Shown: positions 53,939 to 64,000 of the stretch, piece after piece
How positions within the stretch are numbered: the stretch's first letter is position 1
Layout of the letters: the number at the start of each line of letters is the position of its first letter
From: Bettongia penicillata ogilbyi
Taxonomy: Eukaryota > Chordata > Mammalia > Diprotodontia > Potoroidae
Reading direction: 5' to 3'
NCBI GenBank assembly: GCA_023548195.1
Contig: JAJHZJ010000579.1
Span: forward strand, 1,156,084-1,220,083
Length of the DNA stretch: 64,000 nt
The notes under the pieces: generated by a model
Databases searched by the model: none
The model's input: the letters and a program-made list of their open reading frames with translations, nothing else
Told to the model about the DNA's origin: nothing
Translations under genes and position numbers: made by a program

Positions 53939-55042
53939 TCATTCTTGTGTTTGAAAGTCAAATTTTCTTTTCAGCTCTGGTCTTTTCATCAAGAATGCTT
54001 GAAAGTCCTCTGTTTCATTGAAAGACCATATTTTCCCCTGCAGTATTATACTCAGTTTTGCTGGGTAGGTGATTCTTGGTTTGAGTCCTAGTTCCTTTGA
54101 CTTCTGGAATATCCTATTGCACGCCCTTCGATCCTTTGATGTAGAAGCTGCTAGATCTTGTGTTATCCTGATTGTATTTCCACAATACTGGAATTGTTTC
54201 TTTCTAGCTGCTTGCAATATTTTCTCCTTGACCTGGGAACTCTGGAATTTGGCCACAATGTTCCTAGGAGTTTCTCTTTTTGGATCTCTTTCAGGTGGTG
54301 ATTGATGGATTCCTTCAATACTTATTTTGCCCTCTGGTTCTAGAATCTCAGGGCAGTTTTCCTTGACAATTTCATGAAAGATGATGTCTAGGCTCTTTTT
54401 TGATCATGGCTTTCAGGTAGTCCCATAATGTTTAAATTGTCTCTCCTGGATCTATTTTCCAGGTCAATTGTTGTTCCAATGAGATATTTCACATTTTCTT
54501 CCATTTTTTCATTCTTTTGGTTTTGTTTGGTGATTTCTTGGTTTCTCAGAAAGTTGTTAGCCTCCATCTGTTCCATTCTAATTTTGAGAGAACTATTTTC
54601 TTCAGTGAGCTTTTGAACCTCTTTTTCTATTTGGCCAATTCTGCTTTTGAAAGCATTCTTCTCCTCATTGGCTTTTTGAACCTCTTTTGCCAATTGAGTG
54701 AGCCTATTTTTCAAGGTGTTATTTTCTTCAGCATTTTTTTTGGGTCTCCTTTACCAAGGTATTGACCCATTTTTCATGCTTTTCTTGCATCTCTCTCATT
54801 TCTCTTCCCAGTTTTTCCTCCACCTGTCTAACTTGCTTTTCAAAATCCTTTTTGAGCTTTTCCATGGCCTGAGCCCACCTGACATCCACCTTGGATGTCT
54901 GGGATAGAGAGGCCCCGACCTCCACGTCCTTCCCTGATGGCAAACATTGTACTTCTTCATCAGAAATGAAGGGAGGAAGGAACATCTCTTCCCCAACAAA
55001 ATAGCTCTCTATGGTCTTGTTTTGCTTCCCTTTTCTGGGCAT
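53939..55042 (-). pseudogene. HAL1-E ORF1, disrupted only by two A-run indels
   Basis: Three open blocks cover the whole protein. 55042-54728 holds the N-terminus (MPRKGKQNKTIESYF) and first coiled coil. 54714-54388 holds the rest of the coiled coil and RRM-like start ('RRDNLNIMGLPESHD'). 54256-53939 holds the C-terminal domain end. Relative to HAL1-D there is one extra A in a run near 54735 and one A fewer near 54395. The second restores the first frame. No nonsense substitution is seen. Confidence 0.9.
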
Positions 55043-55707
55043 TTTCCCAGTCAGTTACTTGACTTCTGAGATTCCTCTCCACCCCTGCCTAGATCTGCCC
55101 AGCCAGTGCTTGGGATCTGAGATTCAAATGCTGCTTCCCAGCCTCAGGGCTTTCCATGGCAGGCGTGGCTGCTATTCAATGTGAGCTTAAGTTCTCGTGC
55201 TTAGGTGGGGGCAGGGCGGCCTCCCAGGGTCAGTTCCCTCAGGGGATTTATGCAGAGACCTTCGTTAATGGAGCTCCTGTCTGCTTGGGGAGTCCTGGGC
55301 CACTGCTGCCTCCCCCGCTGCCTCCGCCGCTGCCTCCAGAGGGGGCCCAAATCACAGAGACACCCCGCTCCCCTCTCAGCCAGCCCAGAAGTCTCTCTCA
55401 CTGACCTGTAGCACCTGTGGGTGGAGGGACCTTCCTGGCCAAGGGAGATTCCATCCCTGAAGCCTGCTCAGATCTGCTCCTCTGGGGCTGTGGCCAGGGC
55501 AGCACAGGGGTGGGCTCCACTGTCCGCAGCGTGATGGACCCCTGGGGATGACTTTCCAGGGCTCTCTGGAATGGAAATCTCTTCCACTGCATTGGTGCGC
55601 TCTTGCTCTGCAACAGAATTTGTGGGGATTTCTCTTTACAGGAAATTTATGGGCTGTGGATTCAGAGACAGCATATGTGAGTCTTTCTACCCCACCATCT
55701 TGGCTCC
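55043..55707 (-). promoter_or_regulatory. HAL1-E 5' UTR, presumed internal promoter
   Basis: GC-rich leader equivalent to 28897-29652 in HAL1-D but lacking the second 73-bp unit. Frames on the plus strand here (55156-55411) are compositional. Confidence 0.55.
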
Positions 55708-55722
55708 TCTTCTAGCATTTTT

Positions 55723-55800
55723 GTAAGGATCAAGTGACATAATCATTGAAAAGCCCTTAGTACAGTGCCTGGAGAAGCATTATAGAAATGTCCATTATTA
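55723..55800 (+). repeat. CORE-SINE, right part (tail)
   Basis: 'GTAAGGATCAAGTGACATAA' and 'CTTAGTACAGTGCCTGGAGA' complete the SINE begun at 52685. Confidence 0.75.
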
Positions 55801-55839
55801 TTATATTTATTCTTATATTTTTTTATTGTTTTCTACCTT

Positions 55840-55965
55840 TTTCATTAGACTGCTAGTTGCTTGATGATAGATATTTTGTTTCCTTTGTGTCCCAGTACTT
55901 AGCATAGTGCCTAAGGATACCTGGTAGGTGCTTAATAAATGCAAGTGGATGAATTGATTGATTGC
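55840..55965 (+). mobile_element. L2 3' tail
   Basis: 'CCAGTACTTAGCATAGTGCC', 'GTAGGTGCTTAATAAATGCA' and GATTGATTG end. Confidence 0.75.
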
Positions 55966-56325
55966 ATGTCTTTGTCCCCATCCCTTTTCTAGTAATACAT
56001 TTCAGAAAACATTTCCATTTATACACAAACCTCACAGTAAAGTCTTCAAGAACTTGAGTTAAAGTTACAGAAGATTCACATCAACATATTGTTAACTCCC
56101 AAAAGACTGCTCTAAAGTTTAAAGTCCCATTCACCTTATCTGCTAGGCAAACTATAGCATGAAAATCATTATCTTTCACAAACTCTTATTTTTCCCAGGC
56201 TCCTCACAAGCACAGGGTAATGCTCCATCTTCTGGCTCAGAAACCACTCCTTCTAGCCACTGAAGGGATGATTTCCATAAAAATTTTAAAGAGTTACAGT
56301 TATGGCCAGATCTGCAATAGATGCT
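55966..56325. other. No recognisable gene or repeat
   Basis: Nothing supported. Confidence 0.45.
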
Positions 56326-56329
56326 TTGG

Positions 56330-56470
56330 AAAGAGGGAGGTTACAGTAGAAACCTCAAAGGAGTCTGAAATTCACAGAGCTGGGGCTGAGAGGTCTGGGG
56401 ACTGAATACTTGGAGCATGAATGGAAGGACTCTTTCTCCCAGTTGACACAAAAATACCACTTAGTACCAC
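56330..56470 (+). repeat. Unclassified repeat, copy B
   Basis: Second copy of the unit at 52840-52990: 'GGTTACAGTAGAAACCTC', 'ATTCACAGAGCTGGGGCTGA', 'GACTGAATACTTGGAGCATG', 'AATGGAAGGACTC'. Same orientation. Confidence 0.55.
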
Positions 56471-57530
56471 AGGCCCCAGGGCTGTTACAATTGCTCTGAC
56501 TCCCCAACTTGATCAAGTCAACACTTTCAAGGGTCTGCAAACATTTTTGTGATGTTGATGTCTCTGTTTCATGATGCCCATGTTTCAAGGCTGAATAATG
56601 TCCTGGCATTCCTGGACTATCCCCCTCCCTGACAAGACACATCTCTTTGGATGGGATAGAGAGTTGAGAGTCATGAAGAAGAGTCAGCTGTGTGGAGGGT
56701 GGGGAGAGACAGGACAAATTCCCTGGGAGCTACTTACTCCTCCCATCTGCATGACTATACTAAAAGCCCAGTATTTCATAGTACTGTTCTGTTCCCCTCC
56801 CCTCATCTCCCACCTACAAAGAGGGTGCAGGCCTGGAAGACCAAGAAATAGGAATCTGTACCTTTGCCACTTCATCTCCTCCATTTTTTCCAAGGTGTAA
56901 CCCTATCACCACTTTCCAAAGATGGCCTCATGGTCAGTTCCTAAATTCCCCCTTATTTCAGGAACTAGGATTCCTTGTTTGAACTTCAGACTAGTTATAA
57001 TAGGGAGACAGTACAGAGGGTCCAAGATGACTGGAATTCAAGGAGTCTAAGGTAGAAAGTAAGGATGCAATGGAAAGGAAGTCATAAAGGGCTATGGGCT
57101 AATCACACAGACGTAGCTAAATCACAGTTTAAACTAGGAAGAATCAACAGTATAAAATGAATGCTAGAGATGATGTCAACATTCCTTGTCTTTAAGATAC
57201 TAGGGCCAGTAGATATGGTGACCAAACTCTAGTGTTCTGTCAAAAGAACTCGACTTGGTCCTTCTCCTCCTGCTATAACTAATCATCATGACTAAGACAT
57301 TTGGGCTTCTTCCTTCCTTCTAGTACTGATCGATGGTTTGCTTGTTTTTTTAATCTCAGTTTCCCCTTTAGTTGTCCTATCAAACTTGTCTTCTTTCTTC
57401 AGGCTTGCAGGCAGGTCAATAAAATAAGCAGACCTTCACAGTACAAGGGATGGAGAAAATCACTACCCCATTCAAAATAAAAAAGCATCAGTAGTTCCTC
57501 ATTGTATCTTTAATCAAATATATACTTTTC
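56471..57530. other. No recognisable gene
   Basis: Apparently unique. Overlapping frames on both strands (56355-56900) have no known domain. Confidence 0.4.
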
Positions 57531-57534
57531 TGGA

Positions 57535-57650
57535 CGGCAATAAGTTAATAAACATGTATTCTCCTCCTACTGTGTGCCAGGCACAACGAGCTAAGTCCTG
57601 GACATTCAAAGAAAGTCCAAGAGCCCTTGTTCTCAAGATGTTCTGAATCT
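57535..57650 (-). mobile_element. L2 3' tail (antisense)
   Basis: 'ATAAACATGTATTCTCCTCC', 'TACTGTGTGCCAGGCACAAC' and 'TGTTCTCAAGATGTTCTGAA'. Confidence 0.65.
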
Positions 57651-57654
57651 AATG

Positions 57655-58115
57655 ATATATAAAGCCCTTAAGAATCTCCAGGCTGCAGCTTACCTTCCAG
57701 ACTTATTAGAGATGAATTTTGGGCTCTATGGTCCAGTTAAACCAAACCTCTTGCTGCCCCTCATACACAGCATTCCATTTCTCATCTCCATGTCTTCCTA
57801 CAGGGTGTCTTCCCTACCTAGAATGCCTGCCTATCTTCGGTCTCTGCCTTCAGAGTTCAGTTTAATTAACTCCTCCTCCATGACCATTGTCTTGATCACC
57901 CCCAGCTGTGAATGTCTCATTCCATGGCCCCCAAATTACCTAGTATTCACTTTAAATATATCTTGTATTTACTTATATATGAATATACTGATCCCCCTCA
58001 ATGGAATATATAAGTTCCTTGAAGGTAGGGACTGTTCTGCTCTTACCCTTGTCCACCAGCCGTCACAATACCCAGCACATAGTAGGTCTTTAACAAATCT
58101 TTAGAGACGTTGATT
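57655..58115 (+). mobile_element. L2 LINE distal ORF2 and 3' tail
   Basis: Sense L2 from 'ATAAAGCCCTTAAGAATCTC' to 'CACATAGTAGGTCTTTAACA'. The open frame 57652-58104 (150 codons) is remnant L2 coding sequence plus non-coding tail, not a host gene: it runs past the natural ORF2 end and includes tail landmarks ('CCTTGAAGGTAGGGACTGTT'). Confidence 0.75.
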
Positions 58116-58980
58116 AGGCAGATTGTCAGAATGGATATACTTGCCAATAATTCTACTCCACCAGAGTTGGCTCACAGGACATATAATGGGGGATCCCCTA
58201 GCAGCAAAAGGCCATTATTGAATAAGAAATTAATCCTGTGTTATTGTGAGAGAGCAGGGTATGGGTCTGAGGTTGCTGACCTATGAGAAATGATCTATCA
58301 TGTGATTATAGGACACTGAAATGGTGTCTTAGGCAGGACTGGTTTCCCATCCTGCAGGAATCTTCCCTGTGGCTCTGGTTGTAATTGTCAGACAGCAGAA
58401 GGTGCATTTGTGGCTTGTTCCCTTTGGGAGAATATTACCCAGGAGGTGGTGCTACTCACTTCTGGACAGGGGTGTAGAAGCTGGCAATCTGGAAATTCAG
58501 GGTGCCAATATTAATATCTTGGGAAAGAAGAAAGCGATAAAGAGCTTAGGCAAAATCAGCTGCAAGCTGATTCACCCCTCTTCCCCAGGGATAGTTCCTT
58601 TTTCAGAGGTTTGGGGCACCTGATGTCTTCTCTCTAATTCATTGCATAGTCTTCCTGTTTTACTCTCAAACTGATCTTAACAATTGGCTTTTCCTATTGT
58701 CTCCCCTTCTTATTTTGCTTAACACTCTAGCTAGTTTTCCATAGGTGATTTCACTCAGAACCAGTTTCTTGGAGTTAACCATTTACTTCCTTCCCCCTAC
58801 TAAAGGACTCTTTTACAAATAGGATCTAGGGGATCTACAGAGAAGGGAATTAATTTCACTATGATACATGAAGCTAAGTATGACTGGGGAAATGTACTGA
58901 ATTCAAGGGGATCCTGGTCAGTAGGAATGGAAGGCTAGATAGTTCTGAGATTTTTGTTACAATCACAGAATGCAAGGGTT
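58116..58980. other. No recognisable gene
   Basis: Unassigned. The 84-codon frame at 58369-58623 has no known motif. Confidence 0.4.
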
Positions 58981-58984
58981 CAAA

Positions 58985-59512
58985 AGACAGGTAGTCCAAC
59001 GATAAAAAATGGAATTGTAAACATTTTGTGAGTACTTTTAAAGGAAAGAGGTGATCCCTAGAAGCCAACATAAGCTTATTAAGAGCAAATGGTGCCAAAA
59101 ATAATTTCATTTTTGTAACAATATTCTGATCAGGATAAAGCTATAAAATTACCATATTTGATTGTGAAAAAGGCATTTAACAAAAATATAACATGATATT
59201 CCTTTGGACAAGATGGAAAAAATAAACTGGGTAAGAGTGTATTCTTTGGATTCATGATTGATTGAACTACCGTATAGAAGAAAAGTTAAATATTTAATAG
59301 CAACCTAGAAGAAAACTTCAGTCAACATTCTTAGATCTCTGGCCCTGTCTTATTCAACATTTTCACCAACTAATTGGTTCACAAGATAGAAGACATGCCA
59401 ATCAAATCTGCAAAACAGAATGTGCCTAATTCAATGGATAATAGAATTAAATTTCAGAAAGATCACAAGAATATGAATCAATGGGCTGAAGCTAATAAAT
59501 TGAAATCAAATT
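58985..59512 (+). mobile_element. L3/CR1 fragment (sense), RT region
   Basis: 'CCCTAGAAGCCAACATAAGC', 'AAAAATAATTTCATTTTTGT', 'TGTCTTATTCAACATTTTCA' and 'GGCTGAAGCTAATAAATTGA' follow L3/CR1 order. Interrupted by an L2 tail, it resumes at 59690-59775. Confidence 0.6.
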
Positions 59513-59690
59513 TTGAATTTCTTCTTTTCTCTTAATGTATTTTATCTAATACCTTATTTACTTGTGTATTTTCTTGGCAATTCCGTTGTGAATTCTTGGA
59601 AGGCACAGACAGAGTTGTTTTTCTTCTTTGTTTCTCCTAGCATAAGTTCAAACATAAGAGGTTCTTTTAAAAATTTTTGTCGAATTGGAG
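59513..59690 (+). mobile_element. L2 3' tail inserted in L3/CR1
   Basis: 'TTGTGAATTCTTGGAAGGCA' and 'TGTTTCTCCTAGCATAAGTT' fit a diverged L2 tail. The 100-codon frame across it is not a gene. Confidence 0.5.
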
Positions 59691-59775
59691 TGAGTAAATA
59701 CAAAGTCCTACATTTATCATTAAAAAATGCATCAATAAATGTGAGTTCCTCATGTAGACTAATATATCTGGGGAT

Positions 59776-60245
59776 CCCAGTCATGCTTCTCCTTGCACTC
59801 CAGCCATCTTCTTAGCAATCTCCTAGTCCTTGAATTCATAGACCAGGAATTGTGCCTGAATAGCTTCAGCCTTGAAAGATGATCAGATGAGAGGAGTTTT
59901 CATAGTTTTCAAAGTGGTATAAGACAGAAAAAATTAGGAAAAAATAGAAGTCAACAGATCTTTCCATCCACAACAAAAAAGAAATAAGAAGTGAAGGTGA
60001 GTATGAATTAAGAGATTAAAAAACTGACAGATGAAGATATTGCTGAAAGGAAAACTAAAGATAATACAGGTGGGATTATTTTAGGGTAAAAAAAAGCACA
60101 AAGAGATAGAAAATGATATGAGAGAACGCTAGGATGTTAATCAAAGAAAGAAGAAGCAAACGATTAACTAATGATCACAATTCACTACTGGGCATTCTGA
60201 TTGTTATTGAGGAGAGAAGCATTCCTGGGTCTTATGGACACCGAT
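59776..60245. other. No recognisable gene or repeat
   Basis: A-rich, stop-rich; nothing supported. Confidence 0.4.
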
Positions 60246-60249
60246 GTTC

Positions 60250-60400
60250 AAAGGATCTTAGATTGGATGACTAAAAGAGACCTTGGAAACCAACCAACAT
60301 GACCTGCACACAGAAGTTAAGGGACTTTCCCAGGGTCTGAGGCACGATTCAAACTCAAAACCATGCCCTCTCTTTTGCACCATGCTGCCTCTGTCCAAGG
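60250..60400 (-). repeat. MIR-type SINE
   Basis: 'GAAGTTAAGGGACTTTCCCA', 'GGTCTGAGGCACGATTCAAA' and 'TTTTGCACCATGCTGCCTC' in antisense order. Confidence 0.65.
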
Positions 60401-60935
60401 TTTACAAGACATAGGAGAGTTGCATTTGGAAATATTTGGCTGTTGTTTTTAATAACATATTGGAGAGAGATAAAAGAGCAACAAAATAAAACAAAGAACA
60501 TTAACTATGACATTTTCTAAAGCATGCAGGAAGAATATTAGGAAACACTTTTAATATCAATTAATATTGATTATGAAATTTCTTTTGGGGATCTTGCTGA
60601 AAAAAGGTTGACCAGTTAGATAATGGGATAATACAATGTGGAATGTAAGGGAAGAAAATAATTGATTATATTGAACTTCTGGTAAATCAAAGACTATGTC
60701 ATCAGAGGGAAATATGAAGAATATTTACTTCCTTTGGGGAAAAAATTGATAGGATGAACCATGATTTTCTTTAGTCTGTACAAAGTTATGCTGTGAAATA
60801 TGTGAGGGTTTTGATAGGCTAATGTGACCAGTAACCCTACCCTCTGGTTGTGGGGAGGAAAAGAAACTAAAGTGATAAGGGGAATGAGACAAAGAAATCT
60901 ATGTAGTCAGACCCTTACCATATGTATCAGTTATA
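60401..60935. other. No recognisable gene or repeat
   Basis: AT-rich; nothing supported. Confidence 0.4.
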
Positions 60936-60939
60936 GACG

Positions 60940-61210
60940 CTCCAAAAATTCATATTCTATTTGGTAGAACCATGAATGGATCCTATTATTATGAAAAACA
61001 ATTTGTAACTAGTCAGGAAGAGTCACTAAATTGTTCATATCTTTAAGTCGATGTTCCCACTAATAGGCATGTGCTCAAAGATATGAAAAATATAAAGAAA
61101 GGTAATATATATATGTATATATACATATATGTGTGTATATAAATATTTGTAGTTGCAGCATTTGTTTATTTTTAATACCACCTTTTATGGTCAGGGGAAA
61201 ATGGAAAAAA
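60940..61210 (+). mobile_element. L1 distal ORF2 fragment (sense, old)
   Basis: 'GTAGAACCATGAATGGATCC', 'AAAAACAATTTGTAACTAGT' and 'GATGTTCCCACTAATAGG', then a (TA)n run and 'ATATTTGTAGTTGCAGCATT', correspond to the distal ORF2 region intact in the L1 at 41640-41790 (opposite strand). Confidence 0.5.
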
Positions 61211-61509
61211 GGAGATGCCAGGAAAATTGTAAAGCACTTTATAAATACTAGGTCTTATCACTGGCAAGGACACTAAGCTTTAGTCACAGCTTTTATGGCT
61301 GTAGATGGGAAGAAAGCAAAAACCATTGCCTTATATCTGACTCTTCTTCCACAGCTATTTGGTTTCTGGAACTCAATAGAGTGGTGAGGTTGGGGGAGGG
61401 GGAGAGATTGAATCTTAATTCTTAACATCATATTTTAGTTATCTGTGTAGTTTTAAGACACATTTCTTCAAACAAATGAAATATACGGCAGCAACCTGTG
61501 CACCAAGGA

Positions 61510-61695
61510 GCCAGGTGGCACAGATTTGAATTCAGGAAGACCTGAGATCAAATTTGAACTCAGACTCTAATTGCATGACAAGGTAAGTCACTTGACCTCA
61601 GTTTGTTTCAGTTTCCTCAACTGTAAAATGAGGGGGGTGGTAATAGCACCTACCTCATAGAATTGTCAGAAAGATCAAATAAGATAATGTCTGAA
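61510..61695 (+). repeat. CORE-SINE
   Basis: 'GGAGCCAGGTGGCACAGATT', 'AAGTCACTTGACCTCAGTTT', 'TCAACTGTAAAATGAGGGGG' and 'AGAAAGATCAAATAAGATAA'. Confidence 0.75.
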
Positions 61696-61699
61696 AATT

Positions 61700-62650
61700 G
61701 CCTAGCACCATCTGGTGCATCTGTGTCACAAATATGAATTCTTTTCCTCCCCTTCTACTGATTAAAGGCCAACAAAACTCAGGTCAGAGATCATGGACTG
61801 TTGTTACCAAAGGATTCAAGTTAAAGCACATTGCCTTCCTTTCTTTTAACAATCAGGAAACAAAACAAGTGGAAAATGACAAGTAAAATCAGTCTCAGTT
61901 CCACTTAGATGAATTTGCTTAAATGCTCTCAGGTTATGCATTTGTGGGAAAGGGCAAGCAATTTGGGTGTTTGGTAGAAATTGTCTGTAGTACTGAGACA
62001 ATCTGTACCAATAAAATAGTAAAATAAGAAAAACAAGTGTCAGTCCTTGAGCCATCTGACCCACAGCCAGGATAGCTTAACAAAATTCATAAAAGTCTTG
62101 TTTTTTTTATTAATGTAGTTATATAATAAAGCTACCTTTATTACAGAGGATCTTCATTTCCAAGAGATTCATTAATTAAGGCATCATCATCCTATATTGT
62201 TAAATATGTAAAGAATGGAAATCCTACTCCCCACCCCCCTTGATTTCCGAATTAATATTATATCAGACGAAAAGGATGGTCATCTTCCAAATCCAATCTA
62301 GAATGTCAGGCACTGTCCAGTCCCTGCGCTTAGAGAGTTCAACCCATTAAGAAGAGGGAAGATATGTGCAAATTTGGGGTCACTGTTAAAAGAATGCAGG
62401 GCCCAGGGGAAAGCTTGTTAATTACAGTAGAGTACAAACAGTTCTTATTGTATATAAATTTGCATTATATGAATTCAACTTTACCTAAAGAAATTCTGAA
62501 AAAAAACTGCATCCCAAAAAATTATAAAAATTACAAGTGGACAATGTACAGTAAGACTCTACAAGGCAGGCAGTATAATAAATGGTTGTGGGAAGCTGTA
62601 AAGCATCTCTAAGCCAGTTTCAATTTGTCTTCGACTGAGATCCTTAGAGT
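61700..62650. other. No recognisable gene
   Basis: Short frames only (61698-61886, 62364-62612). An L2-like tail may lie near 62295-62350. Otherwise unassigned. Confidence 0.4.
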
Positions 62651-62656
62651 TTCACC

Positions 62657-63345
62657 ATGGCTGGTGGCAAACTTATTCTTGAAGGTGAAAGTGAACTACA
62701 TCATAAGCATAAGAGACTAAGAAATGAAAATGAAAATAATTAGAAAATATGGAGGAGGAGAAAAATTGTCATTGACAGCATATGAATTTAATCTTGTGGT
62801 GTTGACTGTGAACACTATAGCGAAAGATACTGCCCAGATGAAGGATCATGCAAAACTCAGTGCTTGCATGAAGTCAATTTATCTGTTGAAATAAAGAAAA
62901 GGTGCTATTCTAGAGATGGAGAAACTATTAACTATGTGAATAGAAGACCAATACCAGAGGACAATTCAAACCAGGGCTCATATCTTTGAAAATTTAAAAG
63001 TAAAGTATCCTGAAGGAGCACAGGTATTTACAACAAGCAGTGGTTAGTTTAAATGATTTAAAAATCATGCAGGATGTCATAGTATAAGTGTTAGGAAAGG
63101 CCACTAGTGAAGATATTGAAGCGACAAAGAAATTCCCAGAGTTCCTGCAAAAAAGTCTGAAAGAGTATGATCTTTGTCACCCAGTGCATTATATGCTCTC
63201 ACAATAAAAGAAACCAGAAACACATAAAGAACTTATAGCTAAATGGAAGTGTGGCTCACAGGTTCTCTTGAAAGAGAGGAATAAAGGGAATTATGATGTT
63301 TAGTACCCAAAGGCAACAAGAAATTTCATTTCATGAGCTGCTATA
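62657..63345 (+). pseudogene. Candidate processed pseudogene, parent unidentified
   Basis: An ATG in strong Kozak context (TTTCACCATGGCTGG) opens a frame 'MAGGKLILEGESELHHK'. Frame changes then reveal protein-like stretches: 'LSLTAYEFNLVVLTVNTIA' (about 62765-62825) and 'GKATSEDIEATKKFPEFLQK' (about 63095-63155). There are no introns and many stops. I could not name the parent. A poly(A) tail is not evident because a SINE has inserted at 63348 and the right end is unclear. Confidence 0.35.
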
Positions 63346-63347
63346 TG

Positions 63348-63600
63348 GTATAACCGATTGAGTCCTAGATAAAGATCCAGGAAAATTTGAGTTCGAATCC
63401 TGACACAGATACTGACTGACTTTGTATTCCTAAGCAAGGCACTTAACCTCTGTTTGCCTCAGTTTTCTCATCTGTAAATAGGGGATAATCCATGCCTTCT
63501 TTATGGGTTGTTGCCAAATAAAGTCAAAAAGTCAAAGAAGATACTACACATAAAGTGCTCCACCAATTCTTAAAGTGCTACATAAATGATAATTATCTTA
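63348..63600 (+). repeat. CORE-SINE interrupting the candidate pseudogene
   Basis: 'ATTTGAGTTCGAATCCTGAC' (tRNA B-box-like), 'AAGGCACTTAACCTCTGTTT', 'GCCTCAGTTTTCTCATCTGT' and 'CTTAAAGTGCTACATAAATG'. Nearly complete. Confidence 0.8.
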
Positions 63601-63754
63601 CCTTGTTCGATAAGCGTAAGTAGATTATTATGAAGATAATTATGGCTTAGATACCATCGGCTGCAAAGAATTAAGAAGTAGAGAAATTCTTCGAAGAGCT
63701 TAAAACAATTTTCTCTTGTCTTACTATACCAAATGAAGAAGGGAGTGTTGTCTT

Positions 63755-63825
63755 TTTATGTCCCCGTGCCTGACACTCCATACTTGCCTACTTAATAAAT
63801 ATTTGTTCACTGACTGATTGAACAT
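63755..63825 (+). mobile_element. L2 3' tail
   Basis: 'CCTACTTAATAAATATTTGT' and 'TCACTGACTGATTGAAC'. Confidence 0.6.
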
Positions 63826-64000
63826 GTGCCTGTATATTCTGTAACTTCACTGGAAAAAGTAACACAGGAGAGGATTATGGGAAACAATAGTTTATGATAA
63901 AGAAACAAAGATCAAAGGCTTATAGATTATTTAAAAGTATCAATACACAACACCTTTATATCATGAAAAGAGTCTTCAAGAGGAGAGATTGCAGGGGCAA

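Larger units (their letters stand above)
53015..55707 (-). mobile_element. HAL1-E: full-length half-L1 with perfect 15-bp TSD
   Basis: Minus strand, 2,693 bp: 5' motif 'GAGGAGCCAAGATGGTGGGG', GC-rich 5' UTR (55707-55043) with one 73-bp unit, ORF1 (55042-53939), spacer with a TG/CA microsatellite (about 53705-53808), tail module and A/T end. It targets the tail of a CORE-SINE. About 92% identical to HAL1-D over the last 105 ORF1 codons. One of the two youngest copies. Confidence 0.95.

Noticed and set aside
54069..54907. Plus-strand frames rich in Phe/Leu (62-82 codons), looking like membrane proteins
   Set aside because: Antisense of the Lys/Glu-rich coiled coil of HAL1-E ORF1, which reads as Phe/Leu on the other strand.
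57652..58104. 150-codon plus-strand frame that could look like a host exon
   Set aside because: It coincides with L2 distal ORF2 and runs on into the L2 3' tail landmarks, so it is a repeat.
1..64000. Search for tRNA, rRNA, snRNA and conserved host exons
   Set aside because: No cloverleaf-type tRNA gene outside SINE heads, no rRNA or snRNA core motifs, and no frame with a recognisable host domain and splice sites were seen by eye.

Overview
This is mammalian nuclear DNA, almost certainly from a marsupial. It is AT-rich and CpG-poor, without operons or dense genes, and packed with interspersed repeats. The marsupial call rests on L1 and HAL1 (half-L1, ORF1-only) elements of the marsupial type, CORE-SINEs of the MAR1/WSINE type, and abundant old L2, L3/CR1 and MIR copies. 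The species cannot be fixed from sequence alone. I found no convincing host protein-coding exon, tRNA, rRNA or CRISPR array. Nearly all longer reading frames belong to transposons or are shadows. The window reads as intergenic or deep intronic sequence.

Layout. 1-7 kb: diffuse old SINEs, a hAT terminal fragment, a possible decayed retrocopy near 4.5-5.3 kb, and an antisense L3/CR1 copy. 7.1-12.7 kb: a nest in which an L2 holds an L1 fragment (end of ORF1, inter-ORF spacer, start of ORF2), which in turn holds HAL1-A. 14.9-17.5 kb: an antisense L2 broken by an L2 tail and an L1 fragment. 20.3-25.7 kb: one antisense L3/CR1 copy split by a SINE, an L2 tail and a 4.3-kb composite insertion (HAL1-B, about 600 bp of unique DNA, an L1 3' end). 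That composite looks like a HAL1 3' transduction. 28.9-31.8 kb: HAL1-D, the youngest-looking copy, with a perfect 15-bp target-site duplication (TSD). 32-37 kb: SINEs, L2 tails and a low-repeat stretch. 37.1-40.1 kb: HAL1-C. 40.3-44 kb: a sense L3/CR1 copy broken by a 5'-truncated L1 (L1-G, carrying the ORF2 C-terminus) and by a possible LTR. 44-52 kb: old L1 and L3/CR1 pieces, a 63-bp direct repeat, and half of an unclassified repeat pair. 52.7-55.8 kb: HAL1-E inside a MIR-type SINE, also with a perfect 15-bp TSD. 56-64 kb: L2, L3/CR1, SINEs and a possible retrocopy.

How the parts work together. HAL1 elements encode only the ORF1 RNA chaperone (coiled coil, RRM-like domain, C-terminal domain). 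They have no endonuclease or reverse transcriptase, so they should depend on ORF2p supplied by L1. Five near-full-length HAL1 copies in 64 kb is a high local density. Because a related L1 spanning the ORF1-ORF2 boundary is also present, the HAL1 deletion junction can be read by comparison: HAL1 keeps the inter-ORF spacer and roughly the first ten codons of ORF2, then jumps to a purine-rich 3' tail. Family names are from pattern recognition only; no database search was run.
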